Source: Chrysemys picta bellii
Taxonomy: Eukaryota; Chordata; Testudines; Emydidae
Direction of reading: 5' to 3'
Assembly (NCBI RefSeq): GCF_011386835.1
Contig: NC_088794.1
Location: 70,690,434 to 70,754,433 of the forward strand
Length of the DNA: 64,000 bases
Shown here: one piece after another, positions 49,860 to 64,000 of the stretch
How the letters are laid out: every line of letters begins with the position of its first letter
How positions within the stretch are numbered: position 1 is the stretch's first letter
Notes under the pieces: generated by a model
What the model saw: the letters and a program-made list of their open reading frames with translations, nothing else
The model's database searches: none
What the model was told of the DNA's origin: nothing
Program-made: the position numbers and the translations under genes

Positions 49860-51057
49860 CATATATATATTTTGTTTTAATGTTTGAAGAAAAATTGCAT
49901 CTTACTCCTAAGGAATTCATCAGACACTTCTGCCTGTTCCTCTTACCTTAAGCTCTAACTATCAGTTTATAGCTTCATAATCCACAGCAAACAGAGTGGT
50001 CATAAGCAGAAGTCATAGACAGTGGGAGTAGCCAAAAATCAAAAGATTCATGGTCTGAATTCTCAAGTGATCATTGAGTTTTGGGGTCTCTCACTTGACC
50101 TCATAAAGGGGCCTGATTTTCAGCTCTCTCTGAAAATTAACCTCTGCTTTAAAAGTATCAGTTTGGGCACCCAAAAACTGAAGCATCCATAATCTTTAGT
50201 TACTCCAACCCATGGGACTAAAGTGCCAGAAGGGATTGGTATTTGGATAAGCAAATGTCTCACATATACCTACCATTGTTCATTCTTTAAAAATAAATAA
50301 AAAAGCCCCGCTCTACAGAAGTGTTTCTCCCAGCCCTGCATGTGGTGGCAGGCACCACAGAGGAACGCATGCAGGGTCTTGAGGGTTCTCCTACTGGGTT
50401 TTTTGTGTTTGTGGCGGTCCAGAAGAGGGGTGGGACACTGCAGATGTCAGATTTCAAGTGGGCAAAGTCCATTAATCTCCAATGGTGTGTATGCTGTAAT
50501 GGCAGTGTTGTCTGTGCTGTGAAAGTGACCCAAACATCAACCCCCTTTTTAAAAAAATAATATTAAAATTATTTAATTTCTCTCTCTCTAGGGATGCTGC
50601 ATGACATTTACCTTTCCTTAGGCAAGATTTGTTTTGCAGCCTTTTAACCCTGCTGAGAAATCTAGAGTTGTGAAAGACCTAGAAAAACACAGGTTATAAG
50701 AGAATGGGTGATGCACATGCCAACACAGGAAGGAAGGAAGGAAAATCTATTGCCTTTTTCTGACACCTTCTCTTCTCAACTTAAAGCTTTGTGTCAATTT
50801 ACTCAATCAGGCAAGTGTAGCCCAGTGATAGCAAGTGAGTTACAGCGAAGTCCTGCTCCACACCCACACCCCATCCAATTTTCCAGCTGAATGGATTTTG
50901 GTTGCAGGATGTTCAGCGTTGTGACAGAGGTCAATGGTATTAGAAGATTCCATCCTTGCTCACTCTTTCTTTGCACAACTCATTAAATGGCTTAATCAAA
51001 CTTCAATTCTATTTACAGGTCAAGCTTGATTACTCGGTTTTGGATAACTGAGGTTCA
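49860..51057. other. Intergenic, no gene seen
   Basis: A 'gggcctgattttcagctctctctgaaaatt' copy of the short palindromic repeats lies at about 50108-50140. Otherwise unassigned. Confidence 0.5.
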
Positions 51058-51101
51058 GGTAAAAAGAACAGGAGTACTTGTGGCACCTTAGAGACTAAGT
51101 G
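51058..51101 (-). mobile_element. High-copy sauropsid retroelement fragment
   Basis: The inverse of 'ttagtctctaaggtgccaca' and 'agtactcctgttctttttacc', the same abundant family as at 30100, opposite orientation. Confidence 0.75.
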
Positions 51102-51911
51102 TCCCCCAGTAGTCATTTATTTGTATCTAGAATACTTATATGATCCAGGCTCCAGGCTCCCAAGTCTCAGGCTAGCACTCTCACCACCAGACCATCCTTC
51201 CTCAGTCTAGTGGAAATTCCAGTTTTCAATGGAAATTCTATCACCCAAAGTTGGGGGCATTGTTTGACGCTAAATTCTAATAGTGATCATCAATTGTTGG
51301 CAAAAATTTACTGTAATGAACCCCGCTGTCAACTGTACAAACAATGGTATACTATTTAACCAAGTGTGTGTATATTTATGTTGAGAATAGAGAGTATTTC
51401 TCAAGCCTCGGATAGGCACTCCATTTTAGAACTCTAAAGAAATAATAAAATAGAACACTTGCTACTGTGTCATACAAGTACTGCACATATGGTTAGATAA
51501 AGTACCTATCTACATCAGGGGAATTTGCAGCATAAAATCCTAAATGTAGATGTATGGCACTGTATAAAGAGGGGCATGCACCAGTATAGCTTACCTGGTA
51601 ATGTCACTTGGCAGCAAGTTTACATTAGGAGTTTGCAGCAATACAGATTTCCTTAATATAGAACAGCCCTAAGGGCTTGATCCCTTATTACCTTACCTTG
51701 TATGGTCATTTTCATACCCACATACCCACAGGTGTAATCCCTCCATATCAACACATTTCATTGTGTGAACACTTGACAGCCATTTTGTACAGGTGAACAC
51801 CACCACCACAAGGCAATAGAGAAACAAGCTTATGAATCTAGGCAGCTGAAGGGTATGCTTGTGTTCATTTTAAACAAAATGTGATTTACAAGGTACTTAT
51901 GTATAAAGAAG

Positions 51912-52250
51912 CATGCTGTGCTCACCACCCAAGGAACATTCTAGAAAAGGCCAAGAGGAGGAGGGTGAGCTCAACATGTGGAGTGGAGAAGTATAAGCAT
52001 GTGATGAACAAACCCATATATGGAAAGGTTAAATACGATTGGTAAGAGGTTTGTGTTATATAACTTGTTATGTAAGTGCCATGTGCTATAAAATAGCAAT
52101 GGGGGGGCTCCTTGCTGGAGGGATTCTGCCTGATTTTTGTACCAGGGGCTCTCCCTTTGTGCACATTGAATAAAGCCTTGTTGAATTGAATCGAATCGAA
52201 TCCCCTTGATTCTGCCCAGCATCTGACTCATTGGGAACCACAAAATCCAA
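51912..52250 (+). mobile_element. Probable LTR (TATA and AATAAAGCC in order)
   Basis: A TATA-like TATAAAATAGC near 52088, then about 80 bases of R-like leader, then AATAAAGCC near 52169, and a terminal 'gggaaccaca'. This layout is typical of retroviral LTRs. The 5' limit is approximate. The short frames here have no viral domain. Confidence 0.5.
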
Positions 52251-53514
52251 ACACAGGTATTTTGGTCCATTAGACGGCTTTGAAAATCACAAAAGGTCCC
52301 TAGACCTCTAAGTGCAATGTGGGCATTTTAATAGCAACTTTGAGGAAAGCAATTTTTTTTTTGGAGGGGTTGGGGGCAGAGGAGGTTTATAGGTTTCATT
52401 GTGAGGAGGCAAAATATATTCTTTCATTAGAGCATGTTTGCTACCAGGCCATACACACTTATCCACAGTAACTTATAAACAGTACCCAAGTGGAAAATAG
52501 AATTAACTTGTTGAGTAAGTTTTATTCGCCTTTAATTTGCTATAGCTCTCATTACGAGGCTTTTGTTTTGCTTTGGTTAATCTTTGCAAGAGCAGAATGA
52601 AGTGTTGTAAAGCTGTACTTGATTTTTGCACAGTACTATTGTTTGGCTGGGTAAGGCTGAAGCTCACTTTTTATTTGCCAGGGCAGGCTTCAGAGCTGTA
52701 TGGGACACTGAAAGTGTTAGCAAGAATCCAAAGCAACTAAGTAAAACTCGCACTTCACAGAAAGGGCTAATTCCTGCTCTGAAATGTGGGGGAACAGCTG
52801 AGTAGATCAGAGTTTAGTAACTGTGAAACTGCAGCCCTCTATTTGCAGACTAGTAGATGGACAATATATGCAGGCTTTCAAATATCCTATTAACATGCCT
52901 CGTCTCAGATCCAGGTGGACCACCATAAGCAGTAAGATGACAGAACAGTTTTCTTGTCCCTGCAGTGCTGATGCTGTCATTGTGTAAAGTTGACAGAATA
53001 CCTACTGAGTTCACATTAGGCCAGTCATCAGGTGGTTACAATTTTAGGTCACTCGGACTTGTACTGAACCAGTTGGTGGTGAGGTGAAAGGCTCCAGTCT
53101 CCTGAGCAATCCAAAACCTCTATCATGTATTTTACATACTTTAGCTCCTTTATGCTGAGGCTTCCTCACGTTGCTCACTAGACATTCCTCACAACAAAGA
53201 TAAAATTAATTTTCTACCTGTTTAACCTCTCAAGCCTCTCAGGGTAATTCTCTACTGTGCTCATGACATTTGTTTTAGCTGTCTTCTATACTTTATCTCA
53301 TCCGTTATACATTATGTTTGGTGTAACTGGAGGTCATTGTTTTAAGCCAGTGTCAGTGTCATTTGCTGAGGCCTGTTCAGTGCTCTGTCATTTATATAAT
53401 ATAAGCAGTCTTTAGTATATCTTTCAAGATTCTTATATGGTCCACGAACCCTCACCATATGATGGCAGCCAGACAAATTTTAGTGCAGTTATCCTGAATG
53501 CTCCAGGGAGATAG
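52251..53514. other. Intergenic, no gene seen
   Basis: Unassigned AT-rich sequence with a T run at 52350-52361. No coding evidence. Confidence 0.5.
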
Positions 53515-53730
53515 GGAAGTATTATTCCCATTGTACAGATTGGAAACTGAGGCATAGCAAAAAATATTGATGTAGGCTTCAATCTGACAAATGCACATGT
53601 GCTCAGCTTTAGGCACATGCATAAATGTTTTGATGCAGTTTCCACACACACGTTTCCAGGATTGCAGCCAGTCACACAGGTAGTCACTGGCAAAGCCAGG
53701 ACTTGAACTCTGATGTCCTGCATACCAGTC
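53515..53730 (-). repeat. MIR-like SINE fragment
   Basis: 'cattgtacagattggaaact' followed by 'gaggcatagc' and later 'aagccaggacttgaactctg' are in MIR order on minus. Confidence 0.65.
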
Positions 53731-53904
53731 CAGTGATTTAACTGCAGTGAACTACTCCTGGTGAAGTTCTGGTATTTCCTCTCCTGGAGGTTATTGACAT
53801 TTCATTTATGATTGGATTTATCGAGTGCAATACCGACATCCTGCTTGGAGTGTACAGTTGCCACCCAGAGCATTCAGGAAAGACTGAGGGAGCCCCACAT
53901 CAGA

Positions 53905-54060
53905 ATATCTCATAGCTCAATGGTTAGGACATTGATCTGAGAAGTGGCAGATCCCAGTTCAAATCCCTTCTCCTCAGGAAAAAGGGGACGACTTGAACCG
54001 AAAGAGTCTCCACATCACAGGCGAGTACCTATGCACTAGGCTAGAAGTTAGGAGGGTGGT
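53905..54060 (+). mobile_element. tRNA-like SINE fragment
   Basis: 'catagctcaatggttaggac' (A-box-like) and 'ccagttcaaatcccttc' (B-box-like) are spaced as in a tRNA gene, followed by an inverted partner 'ggcgagtacctatgcactag'. This matches a sauropsid tRNA-related SINE rather than a working tRNA. Confidence 0.55.
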
Positions 54061-54673
54061 CCTCCCATGATCCTTTTGGATAAGCTCACCTCTAGGGGCC
54101 CAATTCTGTAAGCAGGCTCAGAGCCTGCTTACTAAATGAGGCCCCACAGGCAAGTTAGGTAGAGGAACGCCTATCTTCTCCCAGTTGGTGCATCACACTG
54201 AGGCTAGTTTGGGACTGCAGTGTGCATTCTCAGAGGCAGAAATGTAAGCACCTAGGGAACTTTTACTGCAAAAAGTTTAGTTGTACTGCAAAAAGCGAGT
54301 TTAGGTGCCTACAGACTTTGGGGACAGCTGAGTGGGGGCTTTGTGGATCCCAGTGGGGCCTGATTCTGGGATTTAGATGCCTAAGACCGATTATTAATCT
54401 AGTCCTTCGCTATCTAGGTTGCATATTCAATAGTTAAGAAGTGTATCATGCTATAAATGGATTTTATTTTAAAAAGGATCTGAATATATTGGTAACCTTA
54501 CTAAAATTATACAAGCTATTTTTTGTTCAAAGCAGAACCTGGGTCAAATTTGTTTTTTTCAATATACTGTATACTATAGATGAGTATGGTGGCTGGGAAT
54601 TACTGTAGGGCACAAATGCTGCACAGCTTGAGCCTCTAATACGCAAATATATATATAATATTACGATATATAT

Positions 54674-54717
54674 ATTTACTGCATGTTCATATGCCAATAT
54701 ATGAACATGCGGTAAAT
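54674..54717. repeat. 19-bp hairpin with 6-base loop
   Basis: The left arm ATTTACTGCATGTTCATAT and the right arm ATATGAACATGCGGTAAAT are complementary except for one position (a G.T pair in RNA). AT-rich sequence on both sides extends weak pairing. Confidence 0.9.
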
Positions 54718-55035
54718 ATTCTAAATAACAAGAATAGCAGAATAAGATGTTTTCAATTAGCTGTCAATGATTCTGAAGTTCATATATAGGTAAAAGTTGT
54801 TTATATAGCATTGTAAATTTACATGGCCCTCTACAACAGGCAAACCAGACCGAAACATTACATTCACATTTATGGCATGACATTAGTAATAAATAGCAAC
54901 AACGGTCTCACAACCTTACGAAGCTTATAGTGCAAAAGTACCAGTGGATACATGACAGGATAATATGGTGTTATATATCTCTCCCAGTTTTATTAGTTGG
55001 TATATATATATATACTCTAATTTTGAAGGTAAAAA

Positions 55036-55120
55036 GGGCCAGATCAGATAGTGTAAATTGATGTTGCTCTATTGTAGTCAATGGAGTTATGCCAATTTAC
55101 ACCAGATGAGGATCTGGCCC
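55036..55120. repeat. Short palindromic element (GGGCCAGATC ends)
   Basis: GGGCCAGATC at the left and GATCTGGCCC at the right, with 'gtgtaaattgatgttgctct' against 'gccaatttacac' inside and a 'gtcaatggagttatg' centre. Same fold-back family as 11841-11903. Confidence 0.75.
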
Positions 55121-57340
55121 AAATATTTTTTATCTGAAGTGTAAATGGTTTTAAACATTTATTTAAACTTTCAGAGCCCAAGCCAGTAACAGAATAAAGG
55201 AACATCATTCCCCAGTGGTATCAAATCACCCTTTATTTGTGTACATGCTGCCACTCCTGCATTTACTGTCAACCACTAACATCTGTGCACAAAGGTGTGA
55301 CAGGATTTGCACATGTACGTTCTATCATCTGTGTGCACAGGAGTTTGAATCTGACCCGGGACACGTGTTTGCCTGTGTGCAAACAGAGGTCACTGAATAT
55401 TAGACCCTACATGCACAAATATATGAAAGAGTATCAGAAAACAAAATACAGCTATACTTACATGCTAAGTCCTCAGTACAAAAGTCACACTTGCCCTGAG
55501 GCAACTAATGACCTTGAACTGTTTTAAGTGAATGTAATGTCAAAGCTTTTCCACAGAAGTTAGGTCTTGGCTGATAATTGGAGAAGTGACTTTTCAAATA
55601 GTTCCATTCATTGTTCCTATTGCACGTGTGCAGTAATCTGCAAAGAATTTTAATTTTTTTATGGACAAAATCTTTCATTGGAATAATTACATCCAGTTTG
55701 CTAGAAAACTGGTTAAAACACTTAGCACTTTTACAGAGAATTTTCTCTTGTACTCATACCATACTGGTTCTGTTTGAAGAGAAATTCTGGGATAGAGTTT
55801 CATCAATGACTATGAACTTACCTACATTGTGTTACTGATGTTATCAAAGCTAACCGGCTCCTGAAATTTATCTCTAGAAATCAAATATTGAGAACAGAAA
55901 GGGTTTTCCAATGGGCAATCAGCAAAATGGCCTCAGCACATGGTTATATTGGCCATTTCTTTCCCAAAGCTTTGGCTTTCACTCCTTGTAGATGAGATGG
56001 CTGCCCCTGTGCAGCCTCGTTTGGCCACGGTGCCTCTGCTCTGCCCTTTATTCTTCTGCTTACAGGTTGTTTTACAGAGACTGCACACACTTCTTGTCCA
56101 ATCAACACCCTTATAGGGGTCTGGATTTATTCAGACAATAACTCAAAAGTAAAGCTCAGAGTACCAAGTACCTGTCCCAAGGCACGACTCTTACCTCAGA
56201 GACTGGGTGACTGAAAGGGTTCCTTCATCTAGTCCTTTTCTTTTTTTGAATGCGTTCTTAGGGGGTGACCTGCCGGGGTTCAGCCTGCAGTTGTCCAGTT
56301 CAGAGCTGACTCACCTGTAGACTCCCAGCGTAAACTCCCCAACTGCTTTGGCTCTCTTATACGAAACCAGCTGCTTGCGGTTCCCTCCCCGCAAGCAAAG
56401 TGTTTCTGGTTAGCTCCTTTAGCAAGCTTACTCCAGGCTTAATGTCTCCTGCAGGCAGATCCATCACTCCCTCTGCTCTCTCACTCTTCCTTTCCATCTT
56501 TGACTTATGACATTAATAGTCAGGGCTTTCGGCTCTCTCTACATCCTCCAACAGAGAGGAAGTCATTAACAGGTGGTAGTGAAACTATTGTGGCACACTA
56601 GCAGAAATCCCGGTGAACAGATAACCTTTTCTCATGGGGAATTTAACCAGAGATATAGTGTGTTAAGAATAATAACTGTAGGGAACTTCAGGAACTATCA
56701 AATAGGTATGTTTGCACATGACAACTGCTAGACAATCTGTACACTTTAAAATTCAGCTGACGAACGAAAAAAGTGGCTTGCAATCTTGCTAGCAGCCTAC
56801 ATGTGTGTTCACAAAAGTCGTGGCTATATTTACGAATTCCCCTTAAAATTTTGTCTATCTGAAGATCAAAAGCCTTTTTCTGTATCACAGGAGCTGTGTC
56901 TCATTAAAGCAAACACCATGCAATAGAATAAAGAGCAGGGGCAAACTATGAAATCCTATTAGGGCCCCCAGCAGGAGACTCATTCAAGAGACACTTGCTA
57001 ATGAAGGACCTGGAGCTGCATCCATGTTAATGCCTGGCTTCCCCTCTCCCTCATGGGTAAACTAGGAGATCACTTTTGCAGCTTGGCCAGACAAGTATTC
57101 AAAGCCATGCAGGAGAAGTTTATAAACCGGAAATCAAAAAATTTACCTTACCAGAAATTTCCTGTAGTCCAGCATCCAAATACAAGTTGATAGTAGCAGG
57201 TGCCCAGCATCTTTGCAGATCAGGCCAATATGGTTTTAGGCACATGAATATGTTTTGAAAGTACAATGTAAGTCCTTATGCTCCTCTGAAGAGAGATTTG
57301 CTACAGTTTTAATTAACCATTAAACAAGTGCAACACACTG
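55121..57340. other. Intergenic, no gene seen
   Basis: 56030-56620 is GC-richer, with a minus-strand AATAAA-type signal near 56128; it might be an old LTR, but no ends were found. The rest is unassigned. Confidence 0.45.
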
Positions 57341-57404
57341 ATCTTAGTCTATACCTTTTATTTTTATATATATAAATATATAAATAAAAGGTATAGACTA
57401 AGAT
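57341..57404. repeat. Perfect 23-bp inverted repeat, 18-base AT loop
   Basis: Arm 57341-57363 (starts ATCTTAGTCTATACC) and arm 57382-57404 (ends GGTATAGACTAAGAT) match without mismatch; the loop is TA-rich and itself self-complementary. A short CA run follows. Confidence 0.95.
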
Positions 57405-60550
<3,146 letters not shown>

Positions 60551-60556
60551 CATAAT

Positions 60557-61405
60557 TGTCACAATTCAGGGCAATTACACCTATATTTTCCCTCAGTTGT
60601 CCACTGAGGACACCCACCCTCAGGTTTCTGGCTCCACCCCAGAGAGGCAATAGCTGGCAGTCGCTCCTGACTATGGTATTTCCAGGCTCAACAGTTCCCT
60701 GCCTTCATTATATCATTCCAGAAAAAGATAGTCTATCTAAGCAGGCCTGCTTCGCTTCTCTCCTCCGATGGTACGTAGTGTAATTGACATACCTGTAAGT
60801 TACCAATGAGTTTTCTAAGCAAGCACCAATTTATTTTTAAGGTAAAAGCAATACAGAGAAAACATACTAAAAGCAATACAGAACCTACACACATGCTAAT
60901 AAGCTTACCAGAGATCACCTCAACTGCAACATGAGCTCTGTCAGGAGAGGCCTTCAAACCCCATCCAGGGATTTTCCTGCAGTTTCAAATTCATTACATC
61001 CTTTGCTCTGAGCAACTGTTATGAGCAAGGGAGTCACCCATTTATCCAGCCTGACTCTTTCAAGAGATCATGACTAGATAATCAGCCAGACAGTGGGTCT
61101 CTGCTCAAAGTGCAGCTTCAAAAGTATGGACTTGAGGTGGGTCATTTGCATTCCCCTCACCCCTATTTCCTAGGAAATCCACTTCACACTTATTGACCCA
61201 GAAAGTCCTTTGAAGTTCCTAATATCTCCCAGAGACTGCATTAATCCTGCCTTCCTCCTAAAGACGTTCTATACAATCCCACAATAATATACAAATATGT
61301 GCATTTTTAATACAATGGACTCCAAAGGTATTAAACTGAATTCTATGAGGTTTAATTCCATAAGGTTTGTCCAGGATACGGTAAATCACTGTCAGATCAG
61401 TCACA
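60557..61405 (-). mobile_element. Candidate LTR or LTR-like repeat
   Basis: A GC-richer block of about 850 bp bounded by 'gtcacaattcaggg' at the left and 'agatcagtcacaa' at the right; the ends are inverted-like (GTCAC...GTCAC) and both are next to AATT. On minus an A-rich AAAATAAATT signal lies near 60830. It resembles a turtle LTR from memory but TG/CA ends are not secure. Confidence 0.35.
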
Positions 61406-63018
61406 ATTAGTATTAAATTTTGTTAAACCCCAAACAAAAATTGTCATTTAGCAACAGTTTTTTTTTTTTTTTTGGCTAAGACATCAAGGAGACATCTTGA
61501 CAGAGGCCCCACAGCCCTTTTCAGAAGGGTAAATTCCACCCCTTAATGTTTCAATTTAACCTTCTGTTCATCTTAATCTTTTGTGGTATTATAAGGGCGA
61601 ATTAATACTATTAATTTGTACCTGTTTCTGCATGGTTATACTTTTTTTAAGCTTAGTGTGTTGTAGCAGACTGTGTAAGATTTGTGGAGACATATGCCTG
61701 TAGACAAGATCCAGCCCTTAATTTTCCAGAGTTATGTAAAAATATCGTCCCAGGTAAGGCTTAAAGTGTGTATCTAAAGGGATACATATTTCTGCAAGTT
61801 TTTATTATAGACGTAGGAAGTGGACAATAGCGGTTTCTGTAGAGCTACAATGCTAGTTGTTCCAGAAAAATTTACTTTTCTTGATGAAAGATTCATAGAC
61901 CAAGAGGACAGTAGTGAGTTTACAATTATGAAGATTACCAACAGCTGATCCATGCTTCATGGATTTGAACAAACAGAAAGGATAGAGATCTATAAATAAA
62001 TGTACATACTTGCATAGGATAAAGAGGTACACATAAATGCTGAAGTATTTTTAACAATTGCAACTAGTCACAGTTGCTTACTTTTCAAATTTCTTCATGT
62101 ACTCAGATTGAAATGTTATTAAAAAAGGAAATAATGCAGTAAATCTTCATTCCTTGATCAAAGAACCAGAACTTGCAAATGACTCAAAACAGCACTTGCT
62201 ACTGACCAAAACACTTTGAAAACCCCCTACAATTTCAGATAAGTTATCAATGAACACATTTGAGAGGCCAGAGCAGACAGTGGAATTAGGACCCAAGTGT
62301 CCTAACCCACCATCCAATGTCCTCTGCACTGGAACACCCTGCACGAAATCCACTTATGTTCACTACATGTGAACAAACAGGACTGCATGTATAAAGTATG
62401 TCACTTTTACACATGCACAACTGAACACAAAGTTGTGTGCACGAACCTATATTTTGAAAATCTAGATGCACGAGACATACTTTTAAGTTAACCAATTCAG
62501 AAGCATTCGTGCAAATTTCATCTAGTTAGCAGTTCATCTTGCATTATGTTAACTACATATTTGATTATAAAAAAAGAAACCAATACTAGGTCTTTGAATG
62601 TACTTTAACAGTTAAAAGTGCAGTGCTGCTATACAAAAATGCCATTTGTCATAGTAAGTACAGGGCTGGGACTCTTCATACTTGTCATTTAGTGCCTACT
62701 TCAAAGTTTGCTTTAATTTTCATTACAACTTTTTGAATACATGTATGAATGCAGCACAAATTGTGTTTCTTGGTCCATTCGTTGTGAGCTCATTTTAAAC
62801 CCATGTACAACAAATGGATCATATTTATCAAATACAGAAACACCCATTTCATAATTTCATGAAGAACCGATGATCCAATAGATAAAGGCTGATGCTAGAT
62901 AAATTCAGACTAGAAATTAGGCACATATTTTAATCAGAAATTATGGGTTTGATACAGGAATCAGTGGGTGAATTTCTATGGCCTGTGTTATGCAGGTGTT
63001 ACGCAGGTGTCAGACTAG
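61406..63018. other. Intergenic, no gene seen
   Basis: Includes a T run at 61460-61475. Otherwise unassigned. Confidence 0.45.
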
Positions 63019-63205
63019 GGTTATGTCTACACTGCGCACCTTACAACGACGTGACTGCACTGCTACAGCAACGCCGTTGTAATGCACACCCTGTAGCCAC
63101 TCTGTCGCTAGAGGAAAGCTCTCCTGATGACAAAATAAAACCATCCCCAACTAGGGGCAGTAACTTCAGCTCTCCCGCCAACGAAAGTGCAGTGTAGACA
63201 TAACC
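63019..63205. mobile_element. MITE with 17-bp perfect terminal inverted repeats
   Basis: GGTTATGTCTACACTGC at 63019-63035 and its exact inverse at 63189-63205. The interior is 153 bp, non-coding and GC-richer. It shares the GTCTACACTG core with the element at 39090. No clear target duplication. Confidence 0.85.
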
Positions 63206-64000
63206 ATTATAAAGATCTAGGCTAACGGCTATTAGAGAAGAAAAAAAAAATCTATAAATCCATTACCATGTTCAAGGCTTTTTAATACTATCAGTATTTT
63301 TATGCCAGATTGTACTAAAAATAGAAGTTTAATCCACATGATCCAAACTTTTCATATGTGAATGTCTAAAATTAAGCATCCATATAACAGCAGCCTGATT
63401 TTTGGAGGCACTAAGCACCTGCATATCCCAAGTTAACAGAAGTTGTAGTTATGCAACACCTTTGAAAGTTAAATACAAATTAATATGGCATCCAAAAATT
63501 TAGTCAAGACTCATAAAAGAGACTGCAAATGGAATGTGTACTGTCAATGCATTAAATTTAGATGCACTGTAACCGTTTAACTTTGGTTTATTGGCACATA
63601 CAAATCACACCTTTCATTCTGATGCTCACAAGAATTAAGAATAAGTCATCATACTACATATGAATGCCCCGCCAACTCTCCTGAAGCAATCATCATCTGA
63701 TATGAATATTCTTCCACATTGTGGGGAAATTTGACGTCTGGACTTACAACAGTATTATCTAGCAGAGGGAGCTCAATGTTGTTGCTACCTTTATTTTGAG
63801 ACAAAAATTTGAGACCAGATGTTCAACAGAATTATCCCTAGGGTTTTGGAGTTTTTTGGAAGATAAATATGAAAAGTTAATCGATTAAATTAGCAGCTCT
63901 CTCCTTTAACATTTTCCAAAATATTTAGAAAAAAGATAACTGAAAAAGCTTTACAAAGGAAGTATTTTTCTTTCAGCCTTAAGAGGGTTTCAAAATGGAA
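63206..64000. other. Intergenic, no gene seen
   Basis: AT-rich. A 'cctgatttttggaggcactaagcacctgc' piece at about 63396-63424 belongs to the short palindromic repeats. Nothing else identified. Confidence 0.5.

Noticed and set aside
53905..53985. Functional tRNA gene
   Set aside because: A- and B-box-like words are present but the acceptor stem does not close and an inverted partner follows; a SINE fits better.

Overview
This is vertebrate nuclear DNA, most likely from a cryptodiran turtle. The evidence is a long intron-split gene with GT-AG junctions, abundant CR1 LINE 3' ends, a near full-length tRNA-derived SINE with a CR1-like tail of the type known from hidden-necked turtles (49190-49370), and many sauropsid-type DNA transposons, LTRs and MIR-like SINEs. 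There is no operon structure and no prokaryotic feature.

The only protein-coding gene I can support is SLC6A5 (GlyT2, the neuronal Na+/Cl- dependent glycine transporter), on the minus strand. Its first ten coding exons lie at 30327-30329, 28536-29063, 26632-26770, 24007-24138, 23345-23518, 17709-17850, 17145-17277, 11233-11367, 7997-8100 and 5104-5228. The pieces sum to 1615 coding bases (538 codons plus one base), keep one frame across all nine junctions, and cover the cytosolic N-tail through TM7. The remaining exons (TM8-TM12 and the C-tail) must lie left of base 1. Exon 1 contributes only the ATG.

Layout: 1-5103 is intron 10, with a degraded DIRS-like gag relic at about 1845-3450. 5104-30329 is the gene, whose introns carry two CR1 3' ends, a hAT-like element, a 100-bp (AT)n tract, a diverged inverted duplication with a CR1 between its arms (19121-20407), and a 150-bp palindrome (25535-25684). 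About 30330-34300 is the 5' flank, with a GC- and CpG-richer block at 33540-33870 that contains a GC box and a perfect CArG box. 34300-64000 is intergenic DNA upstream of the gene. I find no second gene there; PRMT3, the upstream neighbour in mammals, is not visible. A dense transposon cluster lies at 43660-47066: a CR1 end, a TIR element, a hAT element with an 8-bp target duplication and an internal 50-bp G-rich/C-rich minisatellite, and a solo LTR with a 5-bp target duplication. A nearly perfect inverted repeat (arms of about 157 bp) lies at 49444-49859.

I found no convincing new biological system. The items most worth a second look are the inverted repeats that could fold as long hairpins, the start codon cut off by an intron immediately after ATG, and the quadruplex-prone minisatellite.
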